A DNA stretch of 64,000 nt from Paracoccaceae bacterium (GTDB lineage Bacteria; Pseudomonadota; Alphaproteobacteria; Rhodobacterales; Rhodobacteraceae), in contig OY282431.1 in the NCBI GenBank assembly GCA_958296035.1, forward strand, positions 2,712,037-2,776,036. The letters run 5' to 3'. Of this stretch, positions 1 through 10,456 are shown in pieces. Position 1 is the first letter of the stretch; each line of letters begins with the position of its first letter. The translations under genes and the position numbers were made by a program. Under the pieces are notes generated by a model. That model was not told the DNA's origin and made no database searches. It worked only from the letters and a program-made list of their open reading frames with translations.

Positions 1-179
1 CAGAACAGGTGCAATATCTGTGCCCTGTTTCACGCAAAACCACTACAGATGGTTGGTATTTCCAGAATTGCCGTTTCCTACTTTACCGATTCAATATTTT
101 GTACAATACTATCGGCGGTTGTTCAGTTGAAAAGGCTTCGCATAGGGTTAACAAGCCCGTCGAGCTGATCCCGTTGCTG

Positions 180-3100
180 TTGAAAACAATAAATCTAATC
201 GGCTTCAAGGGATTCGCGGAGCCGACTGAACTGAGCATTGAAGGCGGCCTGAGTGGAATAATCGGGCCCAATGGCTGTGGCAAGTCAAATCTTGTTGAGG
301 CCATTGGTTGGGTCATGGGAGAACATCGCCCCCGGGCAGTGAGGGGCAACTCCATGACCGACGTCATCTTTGCTGGCGTGGCGACTCGCCCGGCGCAGAG
401 CTACGCAGAAGTCAGTCTGGAAATTCAGTTGCCGGCGCGTCATTCGGCAAATGGTCGGATGGCAGGGCGCGACCTCCAGGTCACGCGTCGTGTTGACCAC
501 TCGCTGGGCTCTGTGTTTCGCATCAATGGCAAGGTTGTCCGCCGCAAGGACGTGCAGCTTCTTTTTGCCGACGGGGGGCAGGGTTCAAGATTCTCTGCCT
601 ATGTTCGCCAGGGCAATGTCGGGGACATTGTCAATGCCCGCCCCCGGGACCGGTCGGTCTTGCTGGAAGAAGCCGCTGGCGTCGGCGGGCTGTTTCTTCG
701 TAGGCATGACGCTGAACGCAAACTGGATGCGACATCGGCCAATTTGGAACGCGTTGAGCATGGCATTACCCAGCTCCAGAACCAGTGCAAATCCCTCAGG
801 CGTCAAGCCAACCTTGCGCGGCAGTTCAGGACCGTTGCCTCGGAGTTGCGCAACCTCGAACGGCAACTGGCATTCGCAGCATGGAACCAGGCAGTGGCTG
901 CGAGTGACCAGGCATCAAATGACTATCAACGAGGTCGGGTTGACCTGAAGGAGGCTCGCCAGCGAGCAGCCCTGGCGACCCGGAAGAGGCAGGAATGTGG
1001 CCGAGTGCTGGAACCGCTCAGGATTCTGGTGTCCGATCTCAAGGCCACGCAACTGCGGTTGGAGTCGGAGCGGCAGCGGGCCGAAGATCAGGTCGGTTCC
1101 GTCCGCAATCGATTATTCAACCTGACTGCGCAAATCATTCAGATTGATGGAGATATTTGCCGCGAACGGGAACTTGAGCAGGACGCTGAATGCCGTTGTG
1201 CAGAACTACAGATCCAGATTCGTGAATGGCAGAGCCAGAATACACAACATGATGCCGAGGTTGAACGGGCGACAAAGCAAGTCGCGGCATCCGCAACCAG
1301 GTTGAAGGATGCCGACCGCGAACTCGAACACGTTTCAGAGAAGTATGCGCGCTTCGCATCGAACCGGGAATTTGTTGAGCAAACACTGAAACGCGCTCGT
1401 CAGGAGATTGACTTGTGCGAGCGCCTCGAGGTCGAAACACTCAAGTCTATTGAGACTCTTCAGCGCCAGCGCAATTCCGTCTCGGACGACCGGGCGCTGC
1501 TTGAAGCGAACCAGAAACAGGCCGCGACGGCAGTTGCGGCCGCTGAAGATTGGGTGCAGTCCGAGCAGGAGCATTATCGCAAGTTGCAGGATGCGGCTGC
1601 CCGCGCCAACGCCAATCGCATTGCAGAAAATACCAAACTGCGCTCGATCGACGAGGAGTTGCGCAGTCTTGACAAGCTTCTCTTCAGTACCGGCAATGAC
1701 CAGGTACGGCACTGGGACCGACTGCAAGTAGATCAGGGGTACGAGGCCGCGGTCGGTTCAGCCCTTGGCGATGATCTGTTTTTCAACGTTGCCTCGCAGC
1801 AGAACATATCAGGCTGGCGTTCGCTTCCCGCACTCTCGAAGCCCACAATGCCATCTGATCAGATCGAGCCTATTGTCACTTACGTAACTGCACCGCAGCA
1901 CCTTCGGCGCAGACTCGCGCAGGTTTGGCTTGCCGACGAAACCACTGCCCGGCAACTTCAGACAGCTCTTCAGCCAGGCCAGCGCATAGTAACAATACAA
2001 GGCGATTGCTATCGCTGGGACGGGCTGGTTGTGTTGTCACAGGACGCCTCGAACTCGGCCACGCTGAGATTGATGCAATCCAACAGAAGAAAGGAGTTAA
2101 GGGCAGAGAGGCAGCACGTCCAAGATTGTCAGGAACAAGCCAGCCAGCGGTGTGCCGAGGTCGGGAAACTCTTGGAGTCGGCATCAACAAAGGTGCAGGA
2201 AGCACGCAAAGGCAGGACAAACGCTCAGTCTACTCTAAGATCGATAAGAAGAGGGCTTGCCAAGACGTCATTGGGACTGGAACATCTGCAAACGCAATTG
2301 GCGGTCCAAAAAGAGAAACTTCAGCGTATTCTGACCGACAAGGACGTCACTGCTGGCCAACTTGCCGATGCCAAGCAGGCAGCACAGCAGTTGGGTGAAG
2401 ATGATGATGCCCGAAACAGCCTGAAAATAGCCAAGGGAAGGGTGGCAACTGCACATACCAAGTACAACGCATTGCATGCATCACGCTTGCATTTGATCGA
2501 AGAACGTACTGCCAGAAATCGCCGAATAGCTGAAAGCCAGAGCCAGCTTGAATCGTGGCAAGACAGGCACGGTCGGGCCACAAACCGAATTGCTGAGCTG
2601 GTGTCCAGAAAAGCCCTCCTTCGCAGGGAGCAAGCCGATCTGGAGGATCTTCCAGGGCAACTCGAAAAAACGGTCGGCCGTCTGGCGCGTTTGATTCGTT
2701 CTGACGCGAAGAAGCTGCAAGTGGAACAGAAAAACCTTTCAATTGCGGACAAACGACTGCATGAGGCCGAGGCGGGCGAGGAAATAGTACTTCAGGCATT
2801 CAATCTTGCCACCGAAAGATCGGCCCGGTTGCAAGCCTTGCATGAATCGTCACGCCATGCCACCAGGGCCGAGCTTGCAAGAATAGAGAACGACTTTCAA
2901 TGTAAGCCACATGAATTGCTACAGGGCATGGCCTTGCCACCAAAGGCGGCTGCCCACAGCCAATTGCAAGGACTGGTTAACGAGCTCAGGCGAAAAAAAG
3001 CATCCCTTGGGCCAGTCAATTTGCTGGCGGAAGATGAGTTGAATGAGGTCGAAGCAGATTTAGCTGGTTTGCAACTCGAGAAATCGGAGATTGAGGCCGC

Positions 3101-3611
3101 AGTCGATAAATTGCGTCGCAGCATCACTACCTTGAATAGCGAAGGACAGGACAGGCTGAAACACGCATTTTCGAGTGTCAATCGGAATTTCAGGAAGCTG
3201 TTCTCTGAACTGTTCGGTGGAGGTGATGCCTGGCTGGAACTGGTTGAGAGTGATGATCCGCTAAAGTCTGGTTTCGAGATTCACTGCAGGCTTCCCGGCA
3301 AGCATCAGACCGTGTTGTCGCTCATGTCGGGCGGCGAGCAGGCACTGACAGGGCTGGCCCTGATATTTTCGTTCTTCCTATCCAATCCGGCACCACTTTG
3401 CATTCTGGACGAGGCCGATGCTCCACTGGATGATGCCAACACAGTTCGATTGTGTGATATGCTCGACCGTATCGTGCGCAAGCTTTCAACCAAGTTCCTG
3501 ATTATTACACACAATCCGATCACCATGAACCGCATGGACCGACTTTATGGCATCACAATGCAGGAGCAGGGCGTCAGCCAACTGGTATCTGTAGACCTTG
3601 CGAATGCCTAG
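180..3611 (+). CDS. smc: Chromosome segregation ATPase SMC
   Basis: This is the SMC subunit of the condensin-like complex that organises and segregates the chromosome together with ScpA and ScpB. The N-terminal head begins LKTINLIGFKGF and carries Walker A GPNGCGKS about 30 residues in. Two long charged coiled coils flank a hinge roughly two fifths to half way along, recognised by GYEAAVGSALGDDLFF. The C-terminal head has the ABC signature LMSGGEQALTGLAL and Walker B LCILDEADAPLDD. The open frame runs back to position 9, but those extra 57 residues do not look like SMC and no ATG lies next to the domain, so I place the start at a TTG at 180 (174 is an alternative). No clear ribosome-binding site is seen. 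The length of about 1143 residues is normal. Confidence 0.95.
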   Translation: MKTINLIGFKGFAEPTELSIEGGLSGIIGPNGCGKSNLVEAIGWVMGEHRPRAVRGNSMTDVIFAGVATRPAQSYAEVSLEIQLPARHSANGRMAGRDLQVTRRVDHSLGSVFRINGKVVRRKDVQLLFADGGQGSRFSAYVRQGNVGDIVNARPRDRSVLLEEAAGVGGLFLRRHDAERKLDATSANLERVEHGITQLQNQCKSLRRQANLARQFRTVASELRNLERQLAFAAWNQAVAASDQASNDYQRGRVDLKEARQRAALATRKRQECGRVLEPLRILVSDLKATQLRLESERQRAEDQVGSVRNRLFNLTAQIIQIDGDICRERELEQDAECRCAELQIQIREWQSQNTQHDAEVERATKQVAASATRLKDADRELEHVSEKYARFASNREFVEQTLKRARQEIDLCERLEVETLKSIETLQRQRNSVSDDRALLEANQKQAATAVAAAEDWVQSEQEHYRKLQDAAARANANRIAENTKLRSIDEELRSLDKLLFSTGNDQVRHWDRLQVDQGYEAAVGSALGDDLFFNVASQQNISGWRSLPALSKPTMPSDQIEPIVTYVTAPQHLRRRLAQVWLADETTARQLQTALQPGQRIVTIQGDCYRWDGLVVLSQDASNSATLRLMQSNRRKELRAERQHVQDCQEQASQRCAEVGKLLESASTKVQEARKGRTNAQSTLRSIRRGLAKTSLGLEHLQTQLAVQKEKLQRILTDKDVTAGQLADAKQAAQQLGEDDDARNSLKIAKGRVATAHTKYNALHASRLHLIEERTARNRRIAESQSQLESWQDRHGRATNRIAELVSRKALLRREQADLEDLPGQLEKTVGRLARLIRSDAKKLQVEQKNLSIADKRLHEAEAGEEIVLQAFNLATERSARLQALHESSRHATRAELARIENDFQCKPHELLQGMALPPKAAAHSQLQGLVNELRRKKASLGPVNLLAEDELNEVEADLAGLQLEKSEIEAAVDKLRRSITTLNSEGQDRLKHAFSSVNRNFRKLFSELFGGGDAWLELVESDDPLKSGFEIHCRLPGKHQTVLSLMSGGEQALTGLALIFSFFLSNPAPLCILDEADAPLDDANTVRLCDMLDRIVRKLSTKFLIITHNPITMNRMDRLYGITMQEQGVSQLVSVDLANA

Positions 3612-3967
3612 CACCAGCGCCGCAGGACCCAATGCCAAGCCCGGCAAAATGCAGACACTTCGTGTTCCCCAAGGCTAGGATGCTTGCGTATTCAGACCTG
3701 AGAATCTTCAATTGCTGGTCGGCAACAGACGCCGGAGTCTTGTCTGCGAAAAGGCATTCTTGCCCAATTACCTCAGAAACGGATTCTCAAACACTACCGA
3801 CTGTGGCGATTTTCAGCCGAGACTGCCGCCGGGCAGCTGGTGCCGAAGGAGAGCAGTCCTGGATTGATGATTGACGGTAAACGCGCTTGCCAAAGGCCAG
3901 CTATTCCTTGGCGGCCTGCGACCAATCCAGAAGAGAAAAATAGGCAACAATTGATGGAGACGACGCT
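3612..3967. other. Non-coding gap between smc and the AlkD-like gene
   Basis: About 350 bases without a convincing gene. One open frame of 80 codons on the plus strand (3632-3874) has no recognisable domain and no good ribosome-binding site. I see no RNA gene or strong hairpin. Confidence 0.5.
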
Positions 3968-4720
3968 GTGCATCCAAATCACCTCGAACTTGCAGCGGGT
4001 ATCCGAATGTCCGTCTCAACCGCCTTGCGCAAGGCCGCCGGTCCTGAAAGAGCTCGACAGCAGCAGGCCTATATGAAGTCCAGCATGCCATACTTTGGAG
4101 TCGGCGTGCCGCAAGGCCGACGCATTGCCAATGTCATATTCAAGGCCAATCCAGTACCAAATCCGCTGGCGTGGGAGGCAGTGATTCTAGATATGTGGCG
4201 AACTGCCAACCATCGAGAAGAACGCTACGCGGCAATCGGTCTTCTGCACTTCCGTGCCTATTCAACCTGGCTGGAGCCGGCGAGGATTCCACTGATCGAG
4301 GAAATGGTGGTTACCGGCGCCTGGTGGGACTATGTAGACGGTATTGCCTCCAAGGCGGTTGGCACAATGCTTGCTGCATATCCCGATCAGGTTAAGGCTG
4401 AGATGTGCAGGTGGGCGGAGGATGACAACATTTGGAAACGGCGGACGTCGATACTCTGCCAGCTTCGGGCAAAGGGCGCGACCGACACTGGACTGTTGGA
4501 GGATGCCATAGGTCCGTCCATTGACAGCTCCGAGTTTTTCTTGCGCAAGGCTATCGGCTGGGCCCTGCGCGAGTATTCCAAGACAAATCCGGCCTGGGTG
4601 GAGCGTTATGTCAGTTCCCGTCCCGACCTCTCCAATCTGAGCCGACGTGAAGCTCTCAAGCATCTGCGGCGAGCCCAAAAGGTCAACAGCAGGAGTTCGG
4701 CAAGTCCGGCACTCGATTAG
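3968..4720 (+). CDS. DNA alkylation repair enzyme, AlkD family
   Basis: A protein of 250 residues built from HEAT-like repeats, as in AlkD glycosylases, which excise N3- and N7-alkylated bases. Family hallmarks are YMKSSMPYFGVGVP near the N-terminus, the aromatic/acidic segment GAWWDYVDGIASKAVG that supplies catalytic Trp and Asp in known AlkD proteins, WKRRTSILCQL, and FFLRKAIGWALREYSK near the C-terminus. Translation should start at the GTG at 3968, preceded by GGAG at 3956-3959 with eight bases of spacing. It is a single gene with long gaps on both sides. The substrate range is inferred from the family only. Confidence 0.88.
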   Translation: MHPNHLELAAGIRMSVSTALRKAAGPERARQQQAYMKSSMPYFGVGVPQGRRIANVIFKANPVPNPLAWEAVILDMWRTANHREERYAAIGLLHFRAYSTWLEPARIPLIEEMVVTGAWWDYVDGIASKAVGTMLAAYPDQVKAEMCRWAEDDNIWKRRTSILCQLRAKGATDTGLLEDAIGPSIDSSEFFLRKAIGWALREYSKTNPAWVERYVSSRPDLSNLSRREALKHLRRAQKVNSRSSASPALD

Positions 4721-4944
4721 GTACCTGGAACACTGATAAGCGGTGTGCCGCTCACTCCGAAATCGGACCCGCGCGACCGCCGGACATTCTAGGGTTACCT
4801 GGTCGGTGCTAGTAGGTCCGCTCCTGGTCACTCACCAGTTATGGTGCAGCTGCAACGACTGGTTGTTGATCCGTAGAAGTAGCCCGGGTTGTTTATGGGT
4901 ATCAATGATGCTGATCTGGATACCTGGAATCATGGGATGGAATC

Positions 4945-5199
4945 CTACATGAGAGTGTAAGCGCTGGAGCTGGACTCTGTTGCTTGACTTTGTGCATATT
5001 CTCGCTCGGGTCGAGTCCAGAAGATGTCGGTATTGGCGATCTCATCAAGGGCCTCGTCAAGCGAGAGCACGAGGCCGCCCATGTCGCCGACATCTTTCCA
5101 TCGGCCTTGCCAGGACCAGTAATAGAGGCGCATCAGATCGCCAGAGCCTTGTGGCTTGAGCCGCGCAATCGGCGCCTGCGTGACGGTCAGGGTGAGCGT
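4945..5199 (-). pseudogene. DUF3024-like gene fragment
   Basis: An open stretch of about 84 codons on the minus strand has no start of its own at the proper place and begins straight after an in-frame TAA. It contains PIARLKPQGSGDLMRLYYWS, then GRWKDVGDMGG and LDEALDEIANTDIFW. This resembles the C-terminal half of DUF3024-like small proteins of unknown function, which end in a similar W..D/F-W pattern. The N-terminal half cannot be found in a neighbouring frame, so I call it a remnant. The family assignment is tentative. Confidence 0.4.
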
Positions 5200-5248
5200 T
5201 TAGCCTCCCTGTCTCCTGGTGACGATAACACCACCGCCATTATCTTCG

Positions 5249-5560
5249 TCAAAGTCTTGTATGTGCCGCAAAGTGGGGTCGGGATCGGTCATCGGGACGG
5301 TGCTGTTCGGGCCTGTGTCGTGGTGCCGCGGTGGCGGCATACGCCATGCGGCATGCGTCGGCCTCGAGCCGCGCGTCGGACAGCTGGTGGAGCCCGCGAG
5401 CGAGGCGGTTCACGTCACCGGCTCGGACCATTCTGCCGACGGTCGCCGCGTCTATCCCGGCATGCCTGAATTCCGAAAGACGCGCATTGCTCCTTCTCCT
5501 GTGGGAGATCGATCGCCTGGTTGCGTTGAGTCCTTGTATTCGCCATTGATACTTGATCAA
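5249..5560 (-). pseudogene. AbiEi-type antitoxin remnant
   Basis: Codons from about 5479 downward read RLSEFRHAGIDAATVGRM followed by VRAGDVNRLARGLHQL and EADACRMAYAA. This is the winged-helix N-terminal domain of the AbiEi family (type IV toxin-antitoxin antitoxins that repress their own promoter). After MAYAATAAP the frame loses all resemblance, and the usual C-terminal domain (CLVSAL..HGLTD region) is absent, so the gene is truncated or frameshifted. No AbiEii nucleotidyltransferase toxin is seen nearby. Only the N-terminal domain supports this call. Confidence 0.65.
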
Positions 5561-6119
5561 TGCATCTCACATCTATCTTCATAGATTTTCTATCATCGAC
5601 TCCAGATCGGGTATAGCATGGGTCGATTTGACGGATGGGCCGAGGCAAACAACGCCATGGCAAGGTCCGGGAAATCGAGCCGGGGGAGTGCGGTGCAGCA
5701 ACGCCAGTCCGCAGCGCATGGCAAGTAAACCCCTCGGAAACAGGACAGTTCCGGCCCCCGGGCACCTCTTCCCTGTCGATTTATATCTGATTCTCGCTAA
5801 ATCGGGCTCAGAATAATTCGCCAGGATTCCCTCTACTGGGATGAAATAATGTGCAATATAACAGACGTGGACCTGAAGGAGAAAATGTACAAAGTCGGAA
5901 TGATAATTGGTCTGCGGAAAATGCCGGTATGTACCGTGCTCACAACTGTAGTCCTGGAAACAGTCGATGCACCCTCAACGGGATTCCACGAATGATCCGC
6001 CCCGGCACATGCTGACAGTCATTGCCTTGCTGCCTCGGTCAAGTACCTCACTTCAACAGACACCTTGCGGCAGCAGATCCCGAACGCAGTCTGATCCATG
6101 TGTCCGGACTACAAGGGCT
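5561..6119. other. Non-coding gap holding one possible small ORF
   Basis: No recognisable gene. A 36-codon frame at 5885-5995 on the plus strand starts with ATG six bases after an AAGGAG-like motif (MYKVGMIIGLRKMPVC at its N-terminus). It has no known domain and could be chance. The rest of the gap shows only short, unsupported frames. Confidence 0.3.
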
Positions 6120-7193
6120 CTAGACTCTGTTAACCAGTACAGGACCTGAACTGGCAAAGCCAACCTTGAGCCTGTGGCCTACTTCAAGCGGTGTATTGAC
6201 GTCGTCATGCACGACAAAGATTGATCCAAAACTGGTCTCTACGGTGTACTCCATCCGCACACCGACGTATGTGGCCTTGGCGATACAGCCGTCAATTCCC
6301 GCCTCCTGACCGAGCACTAGTCTTGAGGGGCGTACGGCTAGCGTTGCGTCTCCCGGCTGCATTCCTCGTGCTGGCAGCTCGTATTCGTAGCCGTCCACAG
6401 CAATGGTAGCCCGGTTACCCCGTGTCCGTTGAATTTCACATGGAATCAGATTTGCTTCACCGATAAAGTCGGCAACAAAGCTGTCAATCGGGGAATCATA
6501 CAATTCCCGCGGCGTGCCCATTTGAGCTACGGCGGCGTTTCGCATGACAACGATTTCGTCCGACACCGCCAGTGCCTCCTCCTGGTCATGGGTAACATAG
6601 ACAACCGTAAGGCCAAGTTCTCTCTGAATGGATCGAATGTCTTCGCGGACCTGCCGTCGAAGTTTGGCATCAAGGTTGGAGAGGGGTTCGTCGAACAGCA
6701 AGACCTGGGGCTCAAGAACAAGAGCCCGCGCCACTGCAACGCGCTGTTGCTGGCCTCCGGACAGTTCGCTCGGCAGCCTGGACCCGAAGTCTCGCAATCC
6801 AACCAGATTCAGCCCGGCCAGCGCCCGCTCCCTGACTTCGTCCTTCTGATAACCAGAAAACTTCAAGCCGTAACTCACGTTTTCCATCACATTCATATGA
6901 GGAAACAGAGCGTAGGACTGAAACACCATGGCGACATCACGGTCTGTGGCAGGCAGGTTGGTTACATCCTGGTTTCCGATCAGTATCGTGCCGGAAGTTG
7001 CCATTTCCAGCCCGGCGATGATGCGCAGTGTGGTGGTCTTGCCGCAGCCAGAGGGCCCAAGCAGTGTTACAAGTTTTCCTGTTGCAATGTTCAGGTCGAC
7101 GTTATCGACAGCGATCACGTCACCGGAAAAAATCTTCGTTACTTGCCTGAGGCTGACCGGAGCAGCCTTGCCTACTATTCTAGCCTGTGCCAC
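6120..7193 (-). CDS. ABC transporter ATP-binding protein, FbpC/PotA type
   Basis: This 357-residue ATPase powers the importer encoded by the two upstream genes. Walker A is GPSGCGKT at residues 46-53, the Q-loop FQSYALFP is near 91, the signature LSGGQ is at 144-148, and Walker B VLLFDEP lies near 164, followed by D-loop SNLDAKLRR and switch VTHDQEE. The C-terminal part after residue 240 is a TOBE-like regulatory domain, which is typical of the CUT1/Fbp/PotA branch. It lies 24 bases downstream of the fused permease in a three-gene operon. The partner binding protein suggests ferric iron, but other substrates such as phosphonates or polyamines use the same ATPase type. Confidence 0.92.
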   Translation of the reverse strand: MAQARIVGKAAPVSLRQVTKIFSGDVIAVDNVDLNIATGKLVTLLGPSGCGKTTTLRIIAGLEMATSGTILIGNQDVTNLPATDRDVAMVFQSYALFPHMNVMENVSYGLKFSGYQKDEVRERALAGLNLVGLRDFGSRLPSELSGGQQQRVAVARALVLEPQVLLFDEPLSNLDAKLRRQVREDIRSIQRELGLTVVYVTHDQEEALAVSDEIVVMRNAAVAQMGTPRELYDSPIDSFVADFIGEANLIPCEIQRTRGNRATIAVDGYEYELPARGMQPGDATLAVRPSRLVLGQEAGIDGCIAKATYVGVRMEYTVETSFGSIFVVHDDVNTPLEVGHRLKVGFASSGPVLVNRV

Positions 7194-7217
7194 AGCTGGG
7201 CCTTTCTGAAAGCATTC

Positions 7218-9416
7218 TTATCCTGCCGGCGCAAACTCGGTCCGTCGCCCGATTCGCACCTGACCGACGAGCAGTTGAAATATTCCTACAGCAGTCAGCA
7301 TGACGACAATCAGTGTTGTCGAATATGCGATTGCCAATCCATAATCATTGTTCTCTACACGTCCGATTATGTAGCTGGTTGCCATGTCATATTCCGCCGA
7401 TACCAGAAAAATGACCGCCGAAATTGCTGTCATGGCGCGCACAAAGCTGAAGACCAGTGCGGCAAGTATCGCCGGTCGCAGTAGTGGGAGGATTACCCTC
7501 CTGAAGGTCTGCCAGCTGTTTGCACCCAGCGTCAGGGAGCTTTCGTCAAGCGACCGATCAATTTGGCTCATCGAAGCTATGCCTGCCCTGACTCCCACCG
7601 GCATGTTCCTGAACACAAAGCTGACAACCAGGATGACACCTGTTCCCGTAATCTCGATGGGAGGGACGTTGAAGGCAAGAATGTAGCTGACGCCGATAAC
7701 AGTACCAGGGATCGCAAAGCTGAGCATGGTGCCGAACTCGAATGAATTCTTGCCCGGAAAGCTCTGTCGCGTAAGCAGGTAGGCTGTGATCAGTCCGACA
7801 ATCGCTGTTAGTGGAGCGGCTATTATCGCAATCTTGATGGTCGTCCAGAAGCTATCCCACGCGGCCCCGGACCAACGTATCCCGCTATCCTCCAATCTGA
7901 CAGAAAACGCCGTGACATAGTGCTTGAATGTAACGGTATTGTTGACACCCCACAGCTCGACGAAACTGCCATAGACAATCATGCCATAAACAACGGCAGT
8001 AAACAGCGCCCAGATTGCGGCAATGACGAGCACCGGAATGGCCAGGCCGGCCGGGATCAATGGGTGGATGCCTGCATCCCCCTTGCCCGAAATAGTGGTA
8101 TAGCTCTTTCTGCCGACGAACTTTCGTTGGGCGTAGAATGCAGACAGCGTAAAAAACAACAGGATCATCGCAAGGACAGCCGCACGCCCCTGATCGTATT
8201 GGGCACCGACAATTGCGAAGAATATTTCGGTCGACAACACATCGAAATTGCCACCGAGCACCAGTGGATTGCCGAAATCGGCCATGCTCTCGATAAAGCC
8301 GAGAAGGAAGGCGTTTGCCAGTCCCGGCCGCATCAACGGCAACGAAACGGTGCGAAATGTATGCCAGCGAGAGGCTCTCAATGTCTGCGCCGCCTCTTCC
8401 ATGGAAGGTGAAACACCCTCGACAACGCCGATCAGCACTAGAAACGCGATGGGCGTATAGGCCAGCGTCTGCGCAATGGCGATGCCGGGCAGGCCGTAGA
8501 GCCAGCGTGTTGGCTGGGTGCCGAACACGTCGGCCAGGAACACCGTTATCGATCCCGACAGGCCAAATAGAAGAATAAGGGCCAGCCCGATAACAAATGG
8601 AGGCGTTATGATTGGAAGAACCGTAAGAGCCCGCAGCAATCGCTTGTGGCGAAACCCTGTACGCGTAACCACCAGGGCAAAAGTCAGACCAAGCAGTGTT
8701 GTCAGGGTTCCGATCAGGATTGCGAGGAACAGCGAGTTCAGTGCTGCACCGCAGCGACCACCTGACAGGCAGGCCAGCCCCCACAGCCTGTCATCAAACA
8801 TCTTGGAGGCAAATTCGAGAACTGAATAGCCGCTATCGGAAGAAAAGGCCGAGGACAGCATCTTGGTGATTGGAAAGAACACGAATATCGTGACAATGGC
8901 GACAATTCCGCCAATAGTGCCAACGACGAAAACATCACCATTCACGGCACCGCGGGCTGCAATTCCCTGGGTGAGCATGAATAAAAAGGACGAAGCGACC
9001 AGCAAGCCGCCATATCCCATGCCAAACTGCCGGTCTCCCAATTCTCCAAGAAGGAAGACCAGCCAGTCAGTACTGTAGCCTCGGATGCCGATTCCGAACC
9101 CCTGCGCAATCAGCCACGCAAACCCGAGGCCCCCCGAAGCAATCAGTACGCGTGAATAGGTCGCCTCCGTCTTGCGACGGTTAAGGACAAGTAATGGTGC
9201 GACCAGTGCCACAATCAGCGGCGCCAGCCACAGCTTCTCTCCTGCGGCAATCAGGAAGGCTGCGGGAGCGTAGTCTAGCTCGAACGGGTAGCCATCCAGC
9301 AGCCATTCGAGTCCGAAGAAGCCATCCTCAATCCCGTACCAGGGAAGGACAATAAAACCAATCCATCCGATTGCCAGCCAGAAGACCAGTACCGGATGGA
9401 TCGAAATCTCTTTCAA
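7218..9416 (-). CDS. ABC transporter permease, fused two-domain (FbpB type)
   Basis: At 732 residues this is a double permease with two binding-protein-dependent transport domains in one chain, as in FbpB-like iron(III) importers. Each half has an EAA-type loop that docks on the ATPase: TLRASRWHTFRTVSLPL in the first half and TLGANSWQTFRRVILPL in the second. Four to six extra membrane segments precede the first domain (for example IHPVLVFWLAIGWIGFIVLP and GGLGFAWLIAQGFGI). It sits 14 bases after the binding-protein gene and 24 before the ATPase. A fused architecture fits the absence of a second permease gene. Confidence 0.92.
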   Translation of the reverse strand: MKEISIHPVLVFWLAIGWIGFIVLPWYGIEDGFFGLEWLLDGYPFELDYAPAAFLIAAGEKLWLAPLIVALVAPLLVLNRRKTEATYSRVLIASGGLGFAWLIAQGFGIGIRGYSTDWLVFLLGELGDRQFGMGYGGLLVASSFLFMLTQGIAARGAVNGDVFVVGTIGGIVAIVTIFVFFPITKMLSSAFSSDSGYSVLEFASKMFDDRLWGLACLSGGRCGAALNSLFLAILIGTLTTLLGLTFALVVTRTGFRHKRLLRALTVLPIITPPFVIGLALILLFGLSGSITVFLADVFGTQPTRWLYGLPGIAIAQTLAYTPIAFLVLIGVVEGVSPSMEEAAQTLRASRWHTFRTVSLPLMRPGLANAFLLGFIESMADFGNPLVLGGNFDVLSTEIFFAIVGAQYDQGRAAVLAMILLFFTLSAFYAQRKFVGRKSYTTISGKGDAGIHPLIPAGLAIPVLVIAAIWALFTAVVYGMIVYGSFVELWGVNNTVTFKHYVTAFSVRLEDSGIRWSGAAWDSFWTTIKIAIIAAPLTAIVGLITAYLLTRQSFPGKNSFEFGTMLSFAIPGTVIGVSYILAFNVPPIEITGTGVILVVSFVFRNMPVGVRAGIASMSQIDRSLDESSLTLGANSWQTFRRVILPLLRPAILAALVFSFVRAMTAISAVIFLVSAEYDMATSYIIGRVENNDYGLAIAYSTTLIVVMLTAVGIFQLLVGQVRIGRRTEFAPAG

Positions 9417-9430
9417 TGGTCTTGGAATCC

Positions 9431-10456
9431 CTACTGAGGCAGTGTCGACACTTCCTCATCCCACTTCTGCAGCAGGCGCTTACGCTCGGCAGACGAACCG
9501 TATTTTAAAAAATCGTAGTCAATCAACTTGATCATCGACATGTCTGGAGCGGAGTCAGACGACATAGCGTCGACATTTGACATGATCTGGAAGGAATTGA
9601 CCTGAAGGGCGAGATTCTGCGCCTCGGCTGAAAGGGCCCAGTCGTAGAATTTCTTGGCCTCTTCAAGATTGCGGGCACCCTTGATGATCGACATGGAGCC
9701 GATTTCGTAGCCGGTTCCCTCGCAAGGTGCGACAACCTTGATCGGGAAACCATTGACAGCCTGCTTGACCGCATCATGCATGAATACGATGCCGATGGTG
9801 CTTTCTCCGCGCCCGGCGGCTTTGATCGGTGCAGAACCCGATTTTGTGTACTGGTTGATGTTCTTGTGCAGTGCTTTCATGAATTCGAAACCCTCGTCTT
9901 CACCAAAGAGTTGAACCATGGAAGCTAACGTCGTGTAGGCTGTTCCAGATGAATTGGGGTTCGCCATCTGCACATGACCCTTGTATTCGGGCTTCAGCAG
10001 ATCTTTCCAGCAAGCCGGCTCCGGCAGATTATTTGCCGCCAGCAAGTCGGTGTTGTAACCATATCCGAGTGCACCGGAATATATCCCGATCGTCTTGTTG
10101 TCGGCACTTTCAGCCTGGGAGATGGCCCACGGATGCAACTGGTCGCGCATAGGCGATACGTAGACCTCGGTCAAATCCTCCTCAGCCGCTTGAAGATGGG
10201 GATCACCTGTTCCACCCCACCAGACGTCACCCTTCGGATTTGATGATTCTGCCCTTATCTGGGCGAATGTCTCTCCAGAAGACTTGCGCGTCATGTTGAC
10301 GTCTATTCCGGTGGCATCCTCAAAGCTTCGAGCCATGAGCTGGCACCAATCCTCCTCAGCGCTACAGTAGTAGGTCAACTTGTCGGCGCTTGCTGCACCG
10401 ATAGATGAGACTGTTACGAATAGTAGCGCACCAATCAGTGAAACAATTCGTTTCAT
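9431..10456 (-). CDS. Periplasmic binding protein of iron-type ABC importer
   Basis: The start is placed at MKRIVSLIGALLFVTV, where AGGA precedes the ATG by seven bases. An in-frame extension of 31 codons upstream lacks signal-peptide character. Residues 1 to about 23 form a Sec signal peptide ending in GAASA. The mature part opens with DKLTYYCSAEEDWCQLMARS and continues DVWWGGTGDPHLQAAEE, as in extracellular binding proteins of the ferric iron (AfuA/FbpA) cluster. It would capture the substrate and hand it to the fused permease downstream. The metal is inferred from family and operon; the iron-binding tyrosine pair cannot be assigned with certainty by eye. Confidence 0.88.
   Translation of the reverse strand: MKRIVSLIGALLFVTVSSIGAASADKLTYYCSAEEDWCQLMARSFEDATGIDVNMTRKSSGETFAQIRAESSNPKGDVWWGGTGDPHLQAAEEDLTEVYVSPMRDQLHPWAISQAESADNKTIGIYSGALGYGYNTDLLAANNLPEPACWKDLLKPEYKGHVQMANPNSSGTAYTTLASMVQLFGEDEGFEFMKALHKNINQYTKSGSAPIKAAGRGESTIGIVFMHDAVKQAVNGFPIKVVAPCEGTGYEIGSMSIIKGARNLEEAKKFYDWALSAEAQNLALQVNSFQIMSNVDAMSSDSAPDMSMIKLIDYDFLKYGSSAERKRLLQKWDEEVSTLPQ

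Noticed and set aside
3632-3874. 80-codon plus-strand frame after smc
   Set aside because: No family resemblance, no ribosome-binding site, and high content of rare residue patterns typical of chance frames.
6429-7484. 351-codon plus-strand frame
   Set aside because: It is antisense to the FbpC-type ATPase and the end of the permease, which have full sets of motifs; the frame shows no domain.
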